Below, piece by piece: positions 14,101 to 29,100 of a stretch of DNA of 64,000 bases (positions are counted from its first letter, which is position 1; every line of letters begins with the position of its first letter). Location of the stretch: NCBI GenBank assembly GCA_028023455.1, contig JAQFVV010012510.1, positions 3,823,420 through 3,887,419 of the forward strand. The letters are read 5' to 3'. The position numbers and the translations under genes were made by a program. The DNA is from Epiperipatus broadwayi. Lineage: Eukaryota; Onychophora; Udeonychophora; Euonychophora; Peripatidae. The notes beneath the pieces were generated by a model. It had not been told where the DNA came from. It saw only the letters and a list, made by a program, of their open reading frames with translations, and did not search any database.

Positions 14101-17100
14101 AAAAATCTCACAGCAAAGATCATCTATAGTAAAAAATGCAGTGTTCTAAAAATTATTAATAATTATTTATTTTAACCATAAAATTGTTCTGGCACAATTA
14201 ATTACATAGATAATTAAATAACTTTTAATATTTTTGATCTTTATACTTTTTATTTCGCTTAATTTTGTATAGATAAAAAAAAATTGCATTTTATAATATA
14301 GTTATGGATTTATTTAACATGGGAAAAGTAAAGCTTAATTTTTTCCTAATATACAAACTATACTTTATTATGACCATTAGCAAAGTCTTCTATAAGATTT
14401 TAATATATATGATTTCAAAATTGAGTGTGGGTAAAATAAAAGTTTTAAGCAGAAACACAGAATCTGAAGTAAAAATGTTAATAATAATTTATTTAAGAGT
14501 GAATTTGCTTTGCCCAATTATAAAGAATAAATATAATGTATAAATGTTAAATAAATAGAGAATACAATGATAATCAGAATTTTAATTTATTTTGTTTTGG
14601 GGAAAAGAATGATGGAATTTAATCAGTGCCAAAGGCATAGGAGCAGATACCCCAAGTGATTCATAAAACAAACATACCAAGGTTACATTTAATGTATTTA
14701 AATTTTTACAACACAATATGTGTACTAAATACATATGTGACTAATAATGGAGAGATGAAAAGTTTACTCGTTGAATTCAGTTTTAATCTGAAATAAATAG
14801 TGATCTGGCAAGATTAAGGAACCAGAATTGCTTGATTAACGGTATTATTTTTATATATGACCAAAAATATTATTTAAAACTGCTTCAAATCAAGTAATTT
14901 TATAAAATGACCTTCACTTAAGGGTTGAATAGTAACAGATTTTAATTTTTAAAATATTTTCTTTGAACATTTCATTAACAACTAGTTTTTTTTTTTTTTT
15001 TTTGTTAAAATAAGCGTCTATGGTTTTTATAGTTGATACATACATTAAAAGAATTTAATTATTTAAGTGATTTGTTTGCTCAAAGAAAGATCCATTATTC
15101 AAGACCTTAAGATAGTATAATCCAACACAGTGACCTACTTAGTTTGGTACAGTGGTAGACTAATGAAATTTTAGAGCTCAAGGTTCATGGATTGTGGTCC
15201 AGAACTGTTAATTCCAGCGGTCAAACATCTTATGAAATCTTGAGTGATAAAGCTATTTAATTACTTATTTGTTAAGTCAGTTATATATTGGATTGCTATT
15301 GATTATATTTATTGTAACTTACTATCCCTTAACATAAACTCCCTTTTTCTCCATCAAATTTAAATCTCACTAATAAAATTTGTCTATTCTTTAACAACGT
15401 GAATCTATATCCATATAAGATCTTGGACAAGCAAACAAAAATGGATTCATTTTTCATTTGCAATGTAAATTATTGTGATAGTAGTGTTAAAGTTTATTAA
15501 TCCATTTACTGCATATTAATTAGTTATATGTATTTATATATGTAAAAGAGTCTTAAAATATAGTGATGCATCTATTTCCTATCCCCATGATATAATCTTT
15601 GAATCTCGATTGATAAAATTTGAAGATTTTTTCAGGTCCCAAACAGATTTAGGATTTTTTCCCCAGTTAGTCAATTAAGTAATAATAATCAATCTGTTAA
15701 CCAATGAAAATAGGTCAGAAAATGGTTATTCAATTATTTTTAAGAATAAAACAAAGTTGGAAAACTTTTCCTCACTAAGCTTGTCAAGTAGTATCTTCTT
15801 TTCATACTCTTCTTTGGAGGAGAGATTACTGAAGAAACCTTTGCTATAAAGGAAATTATTTAAAGGCTACATATACCCTACCAAAGCAAACCACTATAGT
15901 ATTAATTTTAATCACTATAATTAATACCAATAAACATATTACACTAATCAATTGTCCAATTGGAAATAATTGCTTCTCATATAGCACTGCAGTCACTCAA
16001 ACATTAAATTATATTAATAATTTGTTGTTGCTGTCAATGTGGGAATGGATTGTTTACAAAAGTAATGAAATGTAACATTATGTGATCATTTTTTGTTTTG
16101 TTCTTCGACAATTCGTTATTTTATAAATTAATTTTTAATTACATTATATATTTCAGCACGAACGCAATTTACGAACCAACACATTATTTTCTAAATTACA
16201 ATTTATAATTATTTTATACATTTCAGTGATAGCACTGGGATGTGAGGGGAGGGGGGTCTGATGGTTTGGATCCAAAGGATCGGAAATGACTCGATGAGCA
16301 AACCAAGTTAGAGAGGAGGAATGTGTGTGGGGGAGATGGTTTTTTGATGAAGGATTAGTTTAGACCAGAGATTATCCACATAATGAATAATATTTCTGTA
16401 GTGTAATTTCCACTGCGATACTTTTAAATAAGATATGAACTGATTTCTGTCCACTTTTAACACCTTATGAAGGGGTATAATCATTAAATATGACCCAAGA
16501 TTGTGAGCTAGTTCAGCATGAAATATGCAATGTGGGAATCATACATCTTTTTGACGTGTCTTTGGTCATATAATTATAATAGCAGCCTCCAAAAGGTATT
16601 AAAAATGGATAGAAACCAGTACCTACCTTGTGTGATTTCCACTACACCATTCATTAAATGTATAATCTCTACTCTAATGAATGACTAATATAAATTGTTA
16701 AGACATTTCCATTAAGTGATTTAGATCAAAATTATGATGGCAGTAAGTTTGACTCTTATCAGTTAAACTGTAGTAATTTGCTATCTATATATACTGAACA
16801 ATGATAAAGATATGTGTGAGAGATTGCGATCTGGGCCAATTGATGAATGCTGGTTAATCATGAAATGTGCATCTTGGGGATTATATATCTTTTTCACATG
16901 TCTTTAGTCACATGTTTATGACTATACCCCTCCATAAGGTATTAAAAGTGAATAGAAACCAGTCCTTATCTTGTGTGAGAGTAGTGTAATGGTTACACTA
17001 CAGAAATATTATATTTCTAAATTATATAAAATTAAATGATCTATAAGTAAAGTTTTATCAAAATGTTGTGGTCTAATTATTTAACTCAGCTTGCTCTTTT

Positions 17101-20100
17101 AAATATTTCATTATTAATAATAATCTTTCATTTTCAGTATTAAATTTTCAAATCATATTTCCTAAATATGTCTATATATAATATTTTAAAACACAAATCC
17201 TTTATGATTCATTATATTGTAATGCCAGAATTTTGAATATCGTTTTTATATTTATTGTTTTTATCAGTAATGACTTTAAAGCTAAGATAGTAAACAAAAT
17301 AAATATATAGTAAAAATTAATTACCAAAGGTAAAATTTTCTTAAAAATATAAAAAACAAATAAGATTTTTTTGTGTATTAGAAGACATATTAATAAAAAA
17401 ACTCTTTTTGTTTTTTAGTGACATTTGGTTACTTATAAACAATTTTTAAAAAAATCCTCATATGAAAGAAATCACATGTTTAGAGATAACTTCGTTTACA
17501 AGTAATTTCAAATTTTAAAAAGATAAGTTTTTTTAAAAAATACAAATCATCTGTATATAAACATGTATATATAAAATAATAGAAACACTGGATGCTTTTA
17601 CTAATTCAGTGTAAGATTACTATTTGTATAAGAGCTACTTAATATTTTATTTAGGATATGATATTTGAACTATGTGTAGAGGAATATTATACCAGTATGC
17701 ATGGAGAAAAAATCTCAACTTTTCTTAAACATTACAGAGGCAAAACTCTCCATACAGTAAGAGCTACTCAGTTCAAGCCAGAATAATCAATGTATGCAGG
17801 AAGGTTTGTGCATAAAATCCCTATCTAGTGCCTACTTATCCAATATCCCCAGACTAGTTTCTAGCTTGTGGCTTTCATCAGTGATGAGCACTGCACCTAG
17901 ATCTTAGGATCTAATGCAACCCCCCAAGAGGCAATTTTCTCCTTATTATTGTTAGATAATGAGATAAAAGGTGACTTCTGGAGGATTGCATTAGATCCTA
18001 AGATCTAGGTGCAGTGCTCTCAGATCCAATTCTCCTCCTATGAAAACAAGCTAAAAACTAGTTTGGGATTGGATGAATAGACACTAGATTCAGATTTTGT
18101 GCCTTCCTGCATACATTGATTACTCTGTTTTAAGGAAGGTGGATGATGGGTTAGTTGTATTTATATTAGATATTTATCATCTGGTATGTGTGAATTTAGA
18201 AAATTTGATTAAATATTAAATATAATGTAGTAATATCAAGTAAAATAATATATATAAAGAATGTAAAAAAAGTGTGACTTGCACTGAGTGGCACAACTGT
18301 ATGGAGAGTTTTGCCTCTGTAAAAAACAACTTGTGTAAGCATAAAGAATGGTGATCATGTGATGTTGATGGTTTCTTAAATATGTTAATAGAAAATGTCA
18401 TTCTATCACTCAACGTTTAAATGCAGTTCACAGAAACTCAATAATATTCAAATTGGGAAATTGTCAAGATCATGGGAGATATCAGCATGTTCTGCAAAGT
18501 AATATTTAGCAGTTCTGCAGATAAGATTAAATTGTTTCTTCAATGTTTCCATGGATTCCAAATGTAATGCATCATGCATAATGATAATTGTCTCAAGGAT
18601 ACATTGTAATAAGACTTTCCAAATTATAATACTTCAACCATGATATTTCACAGTAAGGAAAAATCAAAGTAACAAAAATTATTTTACATGATTACCAATA
18701 GCAAACTCTTTACTGACTCAGATAAATGTAAATGACAGTTCACATGTTTATATGATATATTTGCAGTCATCCTTTGCCCAATTCTTATGCTTATGACATC
18801 AATGCATGAGCAACAATTATGTCAAAATAAGTACTTTGAAATGGCCACTAGACTGTTCAAATATTTCTTGACTTTCACAACTGTTTGTTTTATTATGCTT
18901 TGTGACTTTGTAATGGCAGTTAATTTCTATCAGTAAGAATTAATTTCTGATCACAGTTAGTTTTAGCAGATTTTAAAAATTCAACAGTTCAGTAATGCAA
19001 TTCTTCTTAAAGCTGGACTGTTTCCAAAAATTTATTTTCACAGAATAATGAAACTATCTTCCTGTTAAATACCTGTCTTTAAAAAAATGCTATATTGGTA
19101 AGTATTTTAAAAAGAAAGGATATTGAACCTAGAACAAAAAAGTATCTTCCAGGATTCCTGGATGAGTGATTCATAATTAGAACTATCCTGTTATACCAGG
19201 ATATCTGCTCATCTTTCATTATTTTATCCATTCACTGTATAATATATTATAAATATATATTAACAGAGTGTTCTATACATTTATATAAAACTGCGTATGA
19301 TTTAATAAAAATATTATTAAACACTTTCTTCTGATTTAATTAAAATATAATGACAAAAAATTAAAAAAAAACAGGTATTTAAATATTTAAAAACTAATGA
19401 CTGAAGAAATAATAAAAAAAAAAAGACAGAAAGAGAATTGCCTACATGAGTAAGAAAAGGTTAAGTCGTGGTTTTTGAAATTTGTTTAGAAGCACTTTTA
19501 TTTAAATCAGAGTCTTGGATAATTAGAATGAAAAAAAAATGAAAATTTTAGAAATAAACATTATGAGGAAAATGTAAAAAGATAATTTAGTAAAATGATA
19601 AATACAGAATTTAAAAAAATTAAAAAGATTAGTTACTGAAAAAGTTAAAAAATTAAAAGATGTATTGGCATATACTTAGAGGTAGAAGAATCTTCAAAAA
19701 TATGTTGATATGACAAAAAATATTTCTCCATTTTATCTAGTGTAAGCTGGAATAATCAGCGTTTATCAAATGCATATAAAATTCCCATTCTTAGTATTTG
19801 AAACTTCACCTTCAGATCTGTTTCCAACTTTCCATACAGTAGTGACACTTAGTGCAAACCATAGTATTCAATAAATTGCACTAGGTGGCACTACTGTATA
19901 GAGAGTTGACAAAGATTATGTTGTGAAAATGGGAGGATAAGAATATGGGAAAACTTAGACTGGGGGAGGGAAAATAAAGTAGCTAACATGTTTCTCTGGG
20001 CATAATTGCTGAGAGATTCTTGACTTCGTTTAAGGAGAAGCTACAGTACATCACATCACATTACTGTTTTAACAGTGTGTATAAGAATAGAATGTGATCA

Positions 20101-23100
20101 CATGATGACTCAAACCAGTTTCCATCTTTTGCCTTTATCAGCAAGATCTGGGACTCAATGTTGGTAAAAATCCATATATCTATTCAGTAGCCTTCTTTAC
20201 CTCTACTTTACCTGCCAAGCTTAAAACTTAAATTCAAATCAGCCTAAGGTTTTGAAGTCAAAGCACCTGCTAGAATAATTATATAGATTTAGAACCAATT
20301 TGGTAACTATATACTTTACTATCATCATTTAACCATAGGTACCCTATGTCCTGGCTAGAAATACAGAAATAATACCATCCAGTTTAACCTATAGGGCAGA
20401 AGCCAGCTTCCCATGATTCTGTCATCTACTGGAAGCTAGAGTAATTGTTATATTGCTAGATGGATATAAAATTTTTATCTTTAATAAGTGAACTCCCATC
20501 TTCAGACTATTTTCTGGCTTTTGCTTTTAACAATGAACCTGGGATTTAAATTTGGAAAAAATGGATATATACATTCTGCATTCATCTTTAATTCCACTTA
20601 ATCTGTCAAGCCCAAAATTTAAAATCAGACTAAGATTTTGAACTCAAGTCAATCCATTTGAAGTTATATAGATTTGAAACCAGTTCAGTAACTATATTTT
20701 AATACTTTTAGTTCTGCATTAACTATAAGTATGTTGTTCATCTGGTTACAAGATGTATCAAAAAATACTTTAGGCGAATTTAATTTCAATATTTAAGTTT
20801 GACAGAAAGTGGTTGCTGGATTCATATAAACATTCCTTCCAATTTTGAATTCCAAGCCTCATGATATAGGTAAAAGCCAGAAACTTTTATGAGGATAGAG
20901 GTTTAAATATTAAGAATAGAAATTTTATATAATCTAATAAAAAAGCACTAAAATAAAGTTGTTGTTTTTTTGTTTTAGCTGGATGTTTGGTGTTTTGATG
21001 TTAGAGGGGACTATCAAAAATAAGAATGCGGCAGAAAATAAATTGAAAAATTATACTAAGGAGATAATTATAGGAATAAGAGTAGGACAAAGAAAAATGA
21101 AAAATTTTAAAATATGGACTGAAATAAGCATAAAACTTGCCTCTTATAAATAAGAAATTGCAATAGATAATATGTTAAGTTCTTTTGTAGCCCATTAAGT
21201 AGAAGAAAGAAGTTTGTTAACTGCTTTGTTTAGAATATAATATACATGGTTCAGAGATTTAAACAATTAGGTAAAAAGGAATAATAAAATATTATAAGAT
21301 TTTAAATTAGATTTAAAGAAAAGTTAGATAGATTGGAAGATTAGTATATAAAATTTATTGAAAAAAGAAAATAAAAAGATTACTTATGAAGAAAATTATA
21401 AATAGATGAATTGGATTGGATTATATGCTTAAAAGTAGAAAAAATATAAAGAAAATATTAGAAAATTTTGCGAAAGTTAAAAGAAAAAGGAAACATTTAA
21501 TTGATGATATAAAAATAGGAAATGACTATGGGCATTTGAAAAGTGGAACAAAGAATAGAAATTGATATGTAAAACTGGTCTAGTAGTACAAGTTTGAAAC
21601 CTAAGACAATTTTTTCACTACAATTTATAAATATACTTCTAATGAAATAAACTTGTAAATTTCAAATAAAAGCTGTTTTGCTCTTGGAAACCAAGTCATT
21701 ATTTCACTCTTAATGAGAGAAAACTTATTTATATTTTTGGGTCACATATATTACCTAAAACATTATTTGACATGTGATACAAAAAGGTTCTATTCTATAT
21801 ATACAACAATATTATATAAACAAATAAAAAACACAATATTTTTAAAAAAGCGGTATAGAAAATAGTTATAATTTGAAAAGCAATAATATTAAAAATAACG
21901 AAATATTTAAATATACTACTTTAAAATATATAATTCATAAAATTAATATTTTAAAATTATTGTCACAAATTGTAACATCTTCAAGATAATTTGATTGAAA
22001 ATACATTAACACTTTAACCACCTATATGTTTAATTAACATTTTAAAATCCACTAATTTCAACTTAGAATAGAAAAATGTTTTAATTATATGCTTTTATTT
22101 AACTTACTCTGTTTATTTAATCTCTCTGCATAAAATCTTGTAATTCAATTTTTATTCATTTTCCAATTTCTGATCTAGTTGAAAGTTTATATATATTTGT
22201 ATTCCTGATGACAATAAATTCATTTGAGTTTGCAAACAATTTTAGCAAAAAAAATATTTTTAATTTTATATATAATGTTGCTGCAAGTGACATCTAGTAG
22301 TAGTTCTTGCAATTTAAAACAAAACGATTTGATAAAACTGAATCATATGATCTTTGTTTTTAAGTTTTTATGTCTTGGAGAAATCTAATTCAAATAAATT
22401 CACCTCATTTCAATAATTCAGCATTATATATATAAAACAAAAAAATAGAAAATAAAATTAAAAATTTTTAAAAAATCCTTTTATTTACATAAATGCATTA
22501 AATAGTAAAAAATAAATTTTCTCAACTTTAATAAATAAAAGTATGGAGAATACTTTACATGAATAGAAATTAGATATATGTTTTGAGAATATTAAAATTC
22601 ATTTCTTGCTACATAAGAAGCCTATAAAAATTGATCAAAAATAGAATCAAGATTATTTCTATTCATAGATGTCCACTTTAATATTTTTAACTAAATATTC
22701 TTCACTGTTTTCCTATTATGTAAATAAAAAATATATATCTAATTTCTACTTATGCAAAGTATACCTACACTTATATTTGTGAAAGCTGAAGAAAATTTAT
22801 TTTTTACTTTTTAAAATTAACCAACTTTCCTTTGACAAATGTAAATTAAAGTTATATGCACTGACAATGCATTCCTAAGAAAAGCTATAAATTTTATATA
22901 TAAAATGGCAGCTAAGCACTTTCAAGAGCCTTATTTAAATAATGTCCCTGAAAGTGCATAGCTTCCATTTTACATTTATATTAATTTTCATTCAATTTAT
23001 AACTTTTCTTACGAATGCATGTCAGTACATATAACTTTAATTTTTATTTTTTAGTGTATTTATGTGAATAAAAAAGCCTTTTTACTTTTTTTAAAAATAT

Positions 23101-26100
23101 TTTTTATTAAAAACTAAATCCCATTAATAAGCAAATTTTTATCACAAAATCTTTAAAACATTTTATTATACATTTCACACTACAACTTATTTACAAATTA
23201 GTGTTTTCAATGTATTTGAAAAGAAAAATTTTTGAAAACTGTGTTACCAGCTCTTAGTTACAGATCTAAACATCACATGATCACTATCTCATACTAGCAC
23301 AATAATTGTTATTAAACAATCCAAAATAAAGCAAAACTCTCCATATAGTAGTGCCATCTTGTGCTAACAAGAGCAATCAATGGATGCCAGAAGGCTTGTG
23401 CATAAAATCCCTATCTAGTGCCTACTCATCCAATATCCCCAGACTAGTTTCTGGCTTGTGGCCTTCATCAGTGAGGAGCCTTGGATCTGAGAGCACTGCA
23501 CCTAGATCTTAGGATCTAATGCAACCCTCCAGCACCCACCTTTTAACTCTATTTAACTACAAAACTATGAGAATGAAATTGAAAACACTATTAATATTTT
23601 CAATCCAAGCTCAATAGCTTATATAGTCATATGTATGGGTACTGAATTGAGTTCAGAACCATATGACTATATAAGCTATTGAGCTTGGATTGAAAATATT
23701 AATAGTGTTTTCAATTTCATTCTCATAGTTTTGTAGTTAAATAGAGTTAAAAGGTGGGTGCTGGAGGGTTGCATTAGATCCTAAGATCTAGGTGCAGTGC
23801 TCTCAGATCCAAGGCTCCTCACTGATGAAGGCCACAAGCCAGAAACTAGTCTGGGGATATTGGATGAGTAGGCACTAGATAGGGATTTTATGCACAAGCC
23901 TTCTGGCATCCATTGATTGCTCTTGTTAGCACAAGATGGCACTACTATATGGAGAGTTTTGCTTTATTTTGGATTGTTAGTTACAGATCTGAGAGTTGGG
24001 CATTTAACCGAAGAGCAATACAAAAGACTTTAAACCACTCAATGAAGCATGGAGAGATGAATGTTAGGAGTAACAAGAAATCAAAATGAAATACATAAGA
24101 GAACAAACATGTGTTAATGACATCATTGACAGAGACTGAAGTGGAGTTGGACTGAACTTATTGCTAGAAGACATGATAACAGATGAATAGCTGACATCAA
24201 AAACTGGAATCCAAGAGATTGTAAAAGACCTAGGAAGAGGTCACATGTAAGATGAATGGATGAAATAAGTAGCTTTTTGGGTGATATGGAGAAAAAAGGC
24301 TAAATATCAGAGAAGATGGATTGAACTTGGAAAAACCTTCATCCTATAGTGGATCATTGAAAATGATGATGATAATGATGCATATATCAAATGATTCACA
24401 AATTACAATATTATTCAATGCTATTTGTTATATTTTTTAATTATCTATAAAAAATAAAGAGAGAAAAAAAAAAACAATAAATAAATAATTGTATAATCTG
24501 ACATTTAAAAGATCACATGATGTTTAATCACCAAAGTGAAGGAATGAGAAAACCAATTATGTACCCATAATCGAACAATTTGAGATTTATTATAGTTTTC
24601 TTGTATGGGAATTCATCCAGGAAATTCAACTCTAGAATCCACTATACAGAACCCATATATCCAATAATCAACATAACCATTAACAAGAGAGAATAGTTAT
24701 CAATCCATTTTTAACACAGGAACCAATGCAGTTTAAAATTCATTAACAATTCTTATAAAATATGAAGCCCAACAACTTACCATTATATACTGGTCCTCTT
24801 CCTTGGTAGCAGCTTGAGCAACAGCATCTCCAACATTGTACCCGCCACGATCATTGTTCTAAAAATACAAATTTTAAATTCACCATTGATAAAAATAGGT
24901 AAAGCACCTCAATAAGCTTGCATTGCAAATTTTCCTCCAGTATTCCTCTGAAGAGGAACAATGAAGAAAAGACATTACTAGGCTAATCAGTTATGAGAAA
25001 GGTTTTAATGATTTTCTTTGAGTACTGACACTATATATTGAGTATAGCTAGATATCTACTTATCAATAAATTATTAGATGTCTAATTAGAGTTGTTATAT
25101 ATGATTAATTATAAAAAAAAATTAAAAACTCTGAAAATCTTTAAATATCAAAAACATTTTTTTAAATTTTATTGGTACATTGCAGGGAGATATCCACACT
25201 AACCCAATGCTTCAATCATCGATTAATACATACTTATATATTAGGCAAATGTATTACTATATTTCCAGAAAGCATACACTCACAATAATTACTTTTCAAT
25301 AAATATATAAATCATTCTTTATTATGTAAGAATTACTATATTTGTTTAATCTCTTTATAATTTAATAAAATTCAGAGATATCTCTATATCATGTTTTACA
25401 AAGGTGCTAGGTAATCTATCTTTTAACATTTCATCTGCAAATATACGTATATGTGGGGAAGGGGATATGCATTGGCAATAATATCTATGTTATTTGATGA
25501 TCAGAAATAAATAGGCGAAAGGTAAAAGAAGCTTACTTTATAACAGAGGACTTCTTTGCCATTAATAGTAAGGATGCTTGTTTTGCTGTATCTAAAAGAT
25601 GGTCTTAGTTACTCATTTGCATAGATTTTGCATATGGTATTCATTTATATAATGATTTCAAAGAAAGAATCATAACTGGCTATGAATATGAGAAGTACAT
25701 CTTCTTGAAAGCGCTCAGCCATTTAATTTAGTTTTCTATTTGTTGACAGCTTTACATTGGAAGTGTGATAGCATGATTTAATATTATCATATTGATGATC
25801 AGAAGTTTATTCCGAGAAATATATGCATAATAAAAAAAGTCAGTCATATCTTTTTCATTGGATCAAAAAGATTGTGGAACTTATATTAAAAATACTATGA
25901 ATTGATTTGGTTGGTTACATTTGTTACTCCCACTTTAATTATATATATGTGCATTTGCATGGTGCCTGTATGCAGGAAAGTCAAAAGTCTTTTTATCTAT
26001 TATATTTCTCAATGTTTAAAGATTTCTTTCAAAATTATGTGTATATAATTTATTAATTAATAAATTACAAAAATTAGAATGGATTATCATTCTCTATTAA

Positions 26101-29100
26101 GATTCTTCAGTAGTTTCAGATAGTCTGATTAGTAATACGTTAATATATATAATTGAACAGTTTTTAACTATTTATAAATAATAATGGTGCAAGACCTAAT
26201 CATAAAACTAGTGAAGATGCATGAATATTATGTCTTAACCATGATGACCATGATGATTCTAGGAAGAAGTTTACATCCATATATGTTTAAGCTAAATATG
26301 TTGATTTTTTTAAAAAAACATATTACATATTTTATAAAAAAAAAAAAAGTCTAGGGGAGATATCCATATTATTATGAAACTATGAGGAATAACAGAGGCA
26401 TTAACTATCTGAAGGCAAGTTGAAATATCTAGGCAAAAGGATATTAATATTTCAATAATAACAATAATATTTTCTGTCTAAAAAATATCTAGGCCAATAT
26501 TTCTATTATATATACACATATAGTAAATTATGCAGAATTTAAAAAAAACAGTGCATCCTCATATAAACGTCACTACATATTTACTACTATTCACTACTGC
26601 AAAAACTTAGACAACTCTCCATTATTTATTTTTTTAGACAGTAAATACTTATTATTTTATATTTTCATAATTCATCTTTAATATGTGTATTTATATATTA
26701 GACTATATCCAACATCTAATATTAAGTACAGAATGTCTTTAGAAAATTTAAACTTTAGTTAAATTTTCCAATTACCTTCAACTATTAATAATAGCACACA
26801 GGTTAGCATATGCAAATTTTGAGAGGTATTATTCTCCTCTCTCCTTTAGGTGTTCTTGGCCTGACCAGTGATAGTACTAGCATGGGAATTGCACCTTCGA
26901 CGCTTAGATCTGTTCTTGAATATTGAATTTTAAGATAACAATCGTTGATGTAATATTCAAAATGATCACTAGAGGACTTTTTGCATTAAGAGTCATACTA
27001 TTTTAGAGTTTTTTTGGATGAAAGTTTTGTTGAAGTAACAAAAATTAATTTAATAATAAGCTATATTTAACATATTATTTTTACAGTTACAGAATTTATA
27101 ATATAAATATCTGTATGGTTTTTATAAATAAGTGAGCAGACTCTCAGATATGTTCATGCAGAAAACTGTTATCTCTTGAAATTATTTGAAACATTAAAAT
27201 TTCATTCCACATCTCCTTTTTATTTGCATTGCTGAATTATATATAATATAATACACCATATACACCTTAATTGACATCTCTTAATAAAAATCAGGATTTG
27301 AAAACATTAATTTTGTAGGAATATATTTGTTAATAAATGGGTATGTATAGATTTTAAAGAATTTGAATGTTTTGGAAGATGTTCATAGAGGGCTTAGAGG
27401 TGAAGAAAGTAAAAAAATTTTAAAAACTTTTGAAAGTTATTTTGGTTAGATGAGTAGAAGTGCTGAGATTTATAAAAGGTAAAATTAGTTAAAAATTTTA
27501 AAAATTAAGAGGAAATAAAATTATAAGGATATTATGTTAATATTATTGTTATTGATTAATGTATGTATAATATATAAGTAATTAAAATAGAAGAAATAAA
27601 TTAGATTAAAGGGAAAATTTAAGATTTAAATGATTAGAATATGAAGAAATAAACATTACAATATAAAATAAAATTTTATATAAAAGAAGTTAATTGAATA
27701 TAAGTGTGGGATAAAGAGGTATTAGATTGTAGCGATATTGAAGGACCATGTTTAACTATTAAGTAGAAAATCTGAAATTTTCAGACATCCATATATCTTC
27801 AAATCCAGCGATCTAGCATATGAAAAGCTTGTTAAGAGCTACTGGCATGCTCATTATATAACATTTGTAATACAAGCTTATTAAATTAAGTCATGTGATA
27901 TATGACTTGATTTCCTTGCAATATAGAGTTATATACTTGAATGTAGTAAACCAACTTTTATTATTACTATCGTTATATATTTATAATAGATTAGTAACAA
28001 CATATAATGGGTCTCATAAAATTTCAGTCTGAGTATGGGGGCACAAATGTAAAAAGGTTATGCATTGCTGATTTAGAGCATCCACCATGTATATGACATG
28101 GGATTTGAATTCAAACAGCATAAAACTTGAATTTTTTTTTCAAGTTCCAATAAGGGTAGGATTTTTTTTTATTCAAGCAGCTTATAGCAAACTCAGCTAA
28201 ATCATACAATTATTACTCAGTAATAGTGCATTTAGTTGATTTTAATTAGAAAAAAAAATGCAAGAAGAAAAAGTTTATGTGCTTGGTAGATAATATTTTC
28301 TATTTCAGTATTCCTATATTATAAAGGGGAGGAGACTATTGGAGAAATATATTTATAAACTCTTCTACTTATTCATATATTTGGAGTCAAATTAGTTTCA
28401 ATGATAAGCAATTACATGATCATCTTTTTACTTAAACAATCAAAGACAACTATTTGTTTCTCAAAGATTTTAGATTTACTTCTTAATAAATTTATTCTGT
28501 AGTACACAACTGATGTCAAAATTCCCGAGAAACATCCTTTTAAAATATAAATCTGATGACAAAAGTTTTACATTTATTTCGTTACATATTTGTAAAGTTT
28601 TAATTTTTAAATATTTTTTTTAATATTAAAAAAATAATGTGTATTTGTTAAAATATATTTTACAGCATGATAGTATATTTTCGCATAGAATATTTACCAC
28701 TGATATATATATATAACAAATATTGAACTTTTATATTCCATCCTATACTAGCTTTAGAACCATAAACTACCATCCAATGTAAAAACAGCAAACTAATCTT
28801 CTCACCCGTAAACACTCACTAGATTCACTAACAGAAAACATTATAATTTAAATAAGGATTGTTTACCACATTTTAGTTGCATGATTAGTTATTTATTATA
28901 TAAACACATAAAGACAAATAATATTATTAGGTTACATCAAGTCTTTCACAAGTCCTGTAAATCTTAGAAATGGTATTCTGTTTATTCATAAAATTTTCAA
29001 AATAGCATATGGAAGTATTTATGATCATATTCTTCAGCACAGTTTGGAATAGTATTTTGATTGTGTTTAATATAAGAAATGATGCAGTCAACATCATCCT

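Larger units (their letters stand above)
11182..16387. other. Large DD3-3 intron, mostly featureless
   Basis: Apart from the two SINEs I see no gene. A 109-codon open frame at 13601-13930 is AT-driven (F, N, Y, I, K) and not convincing. A (T)n run is at 14985. The short GC patch at 16236-16330 contains GGGGAGGGGGG. Confidence 0.5.

Noticed and set aside
15140-15240. tRNA-like string TTTGGTACAGTGGTAGACTA with GGTTCATGGATT
   Set aside because: No acceptor or anticodon stem can be formed; at most an eroded SINE.
16236-16330. G-rich patch GGGGAGGGGGG with GATCCAAAGGATC hairpin
   Set aside because: Too few G-runs for a convincing quadruplex and no neighbouring gene start.
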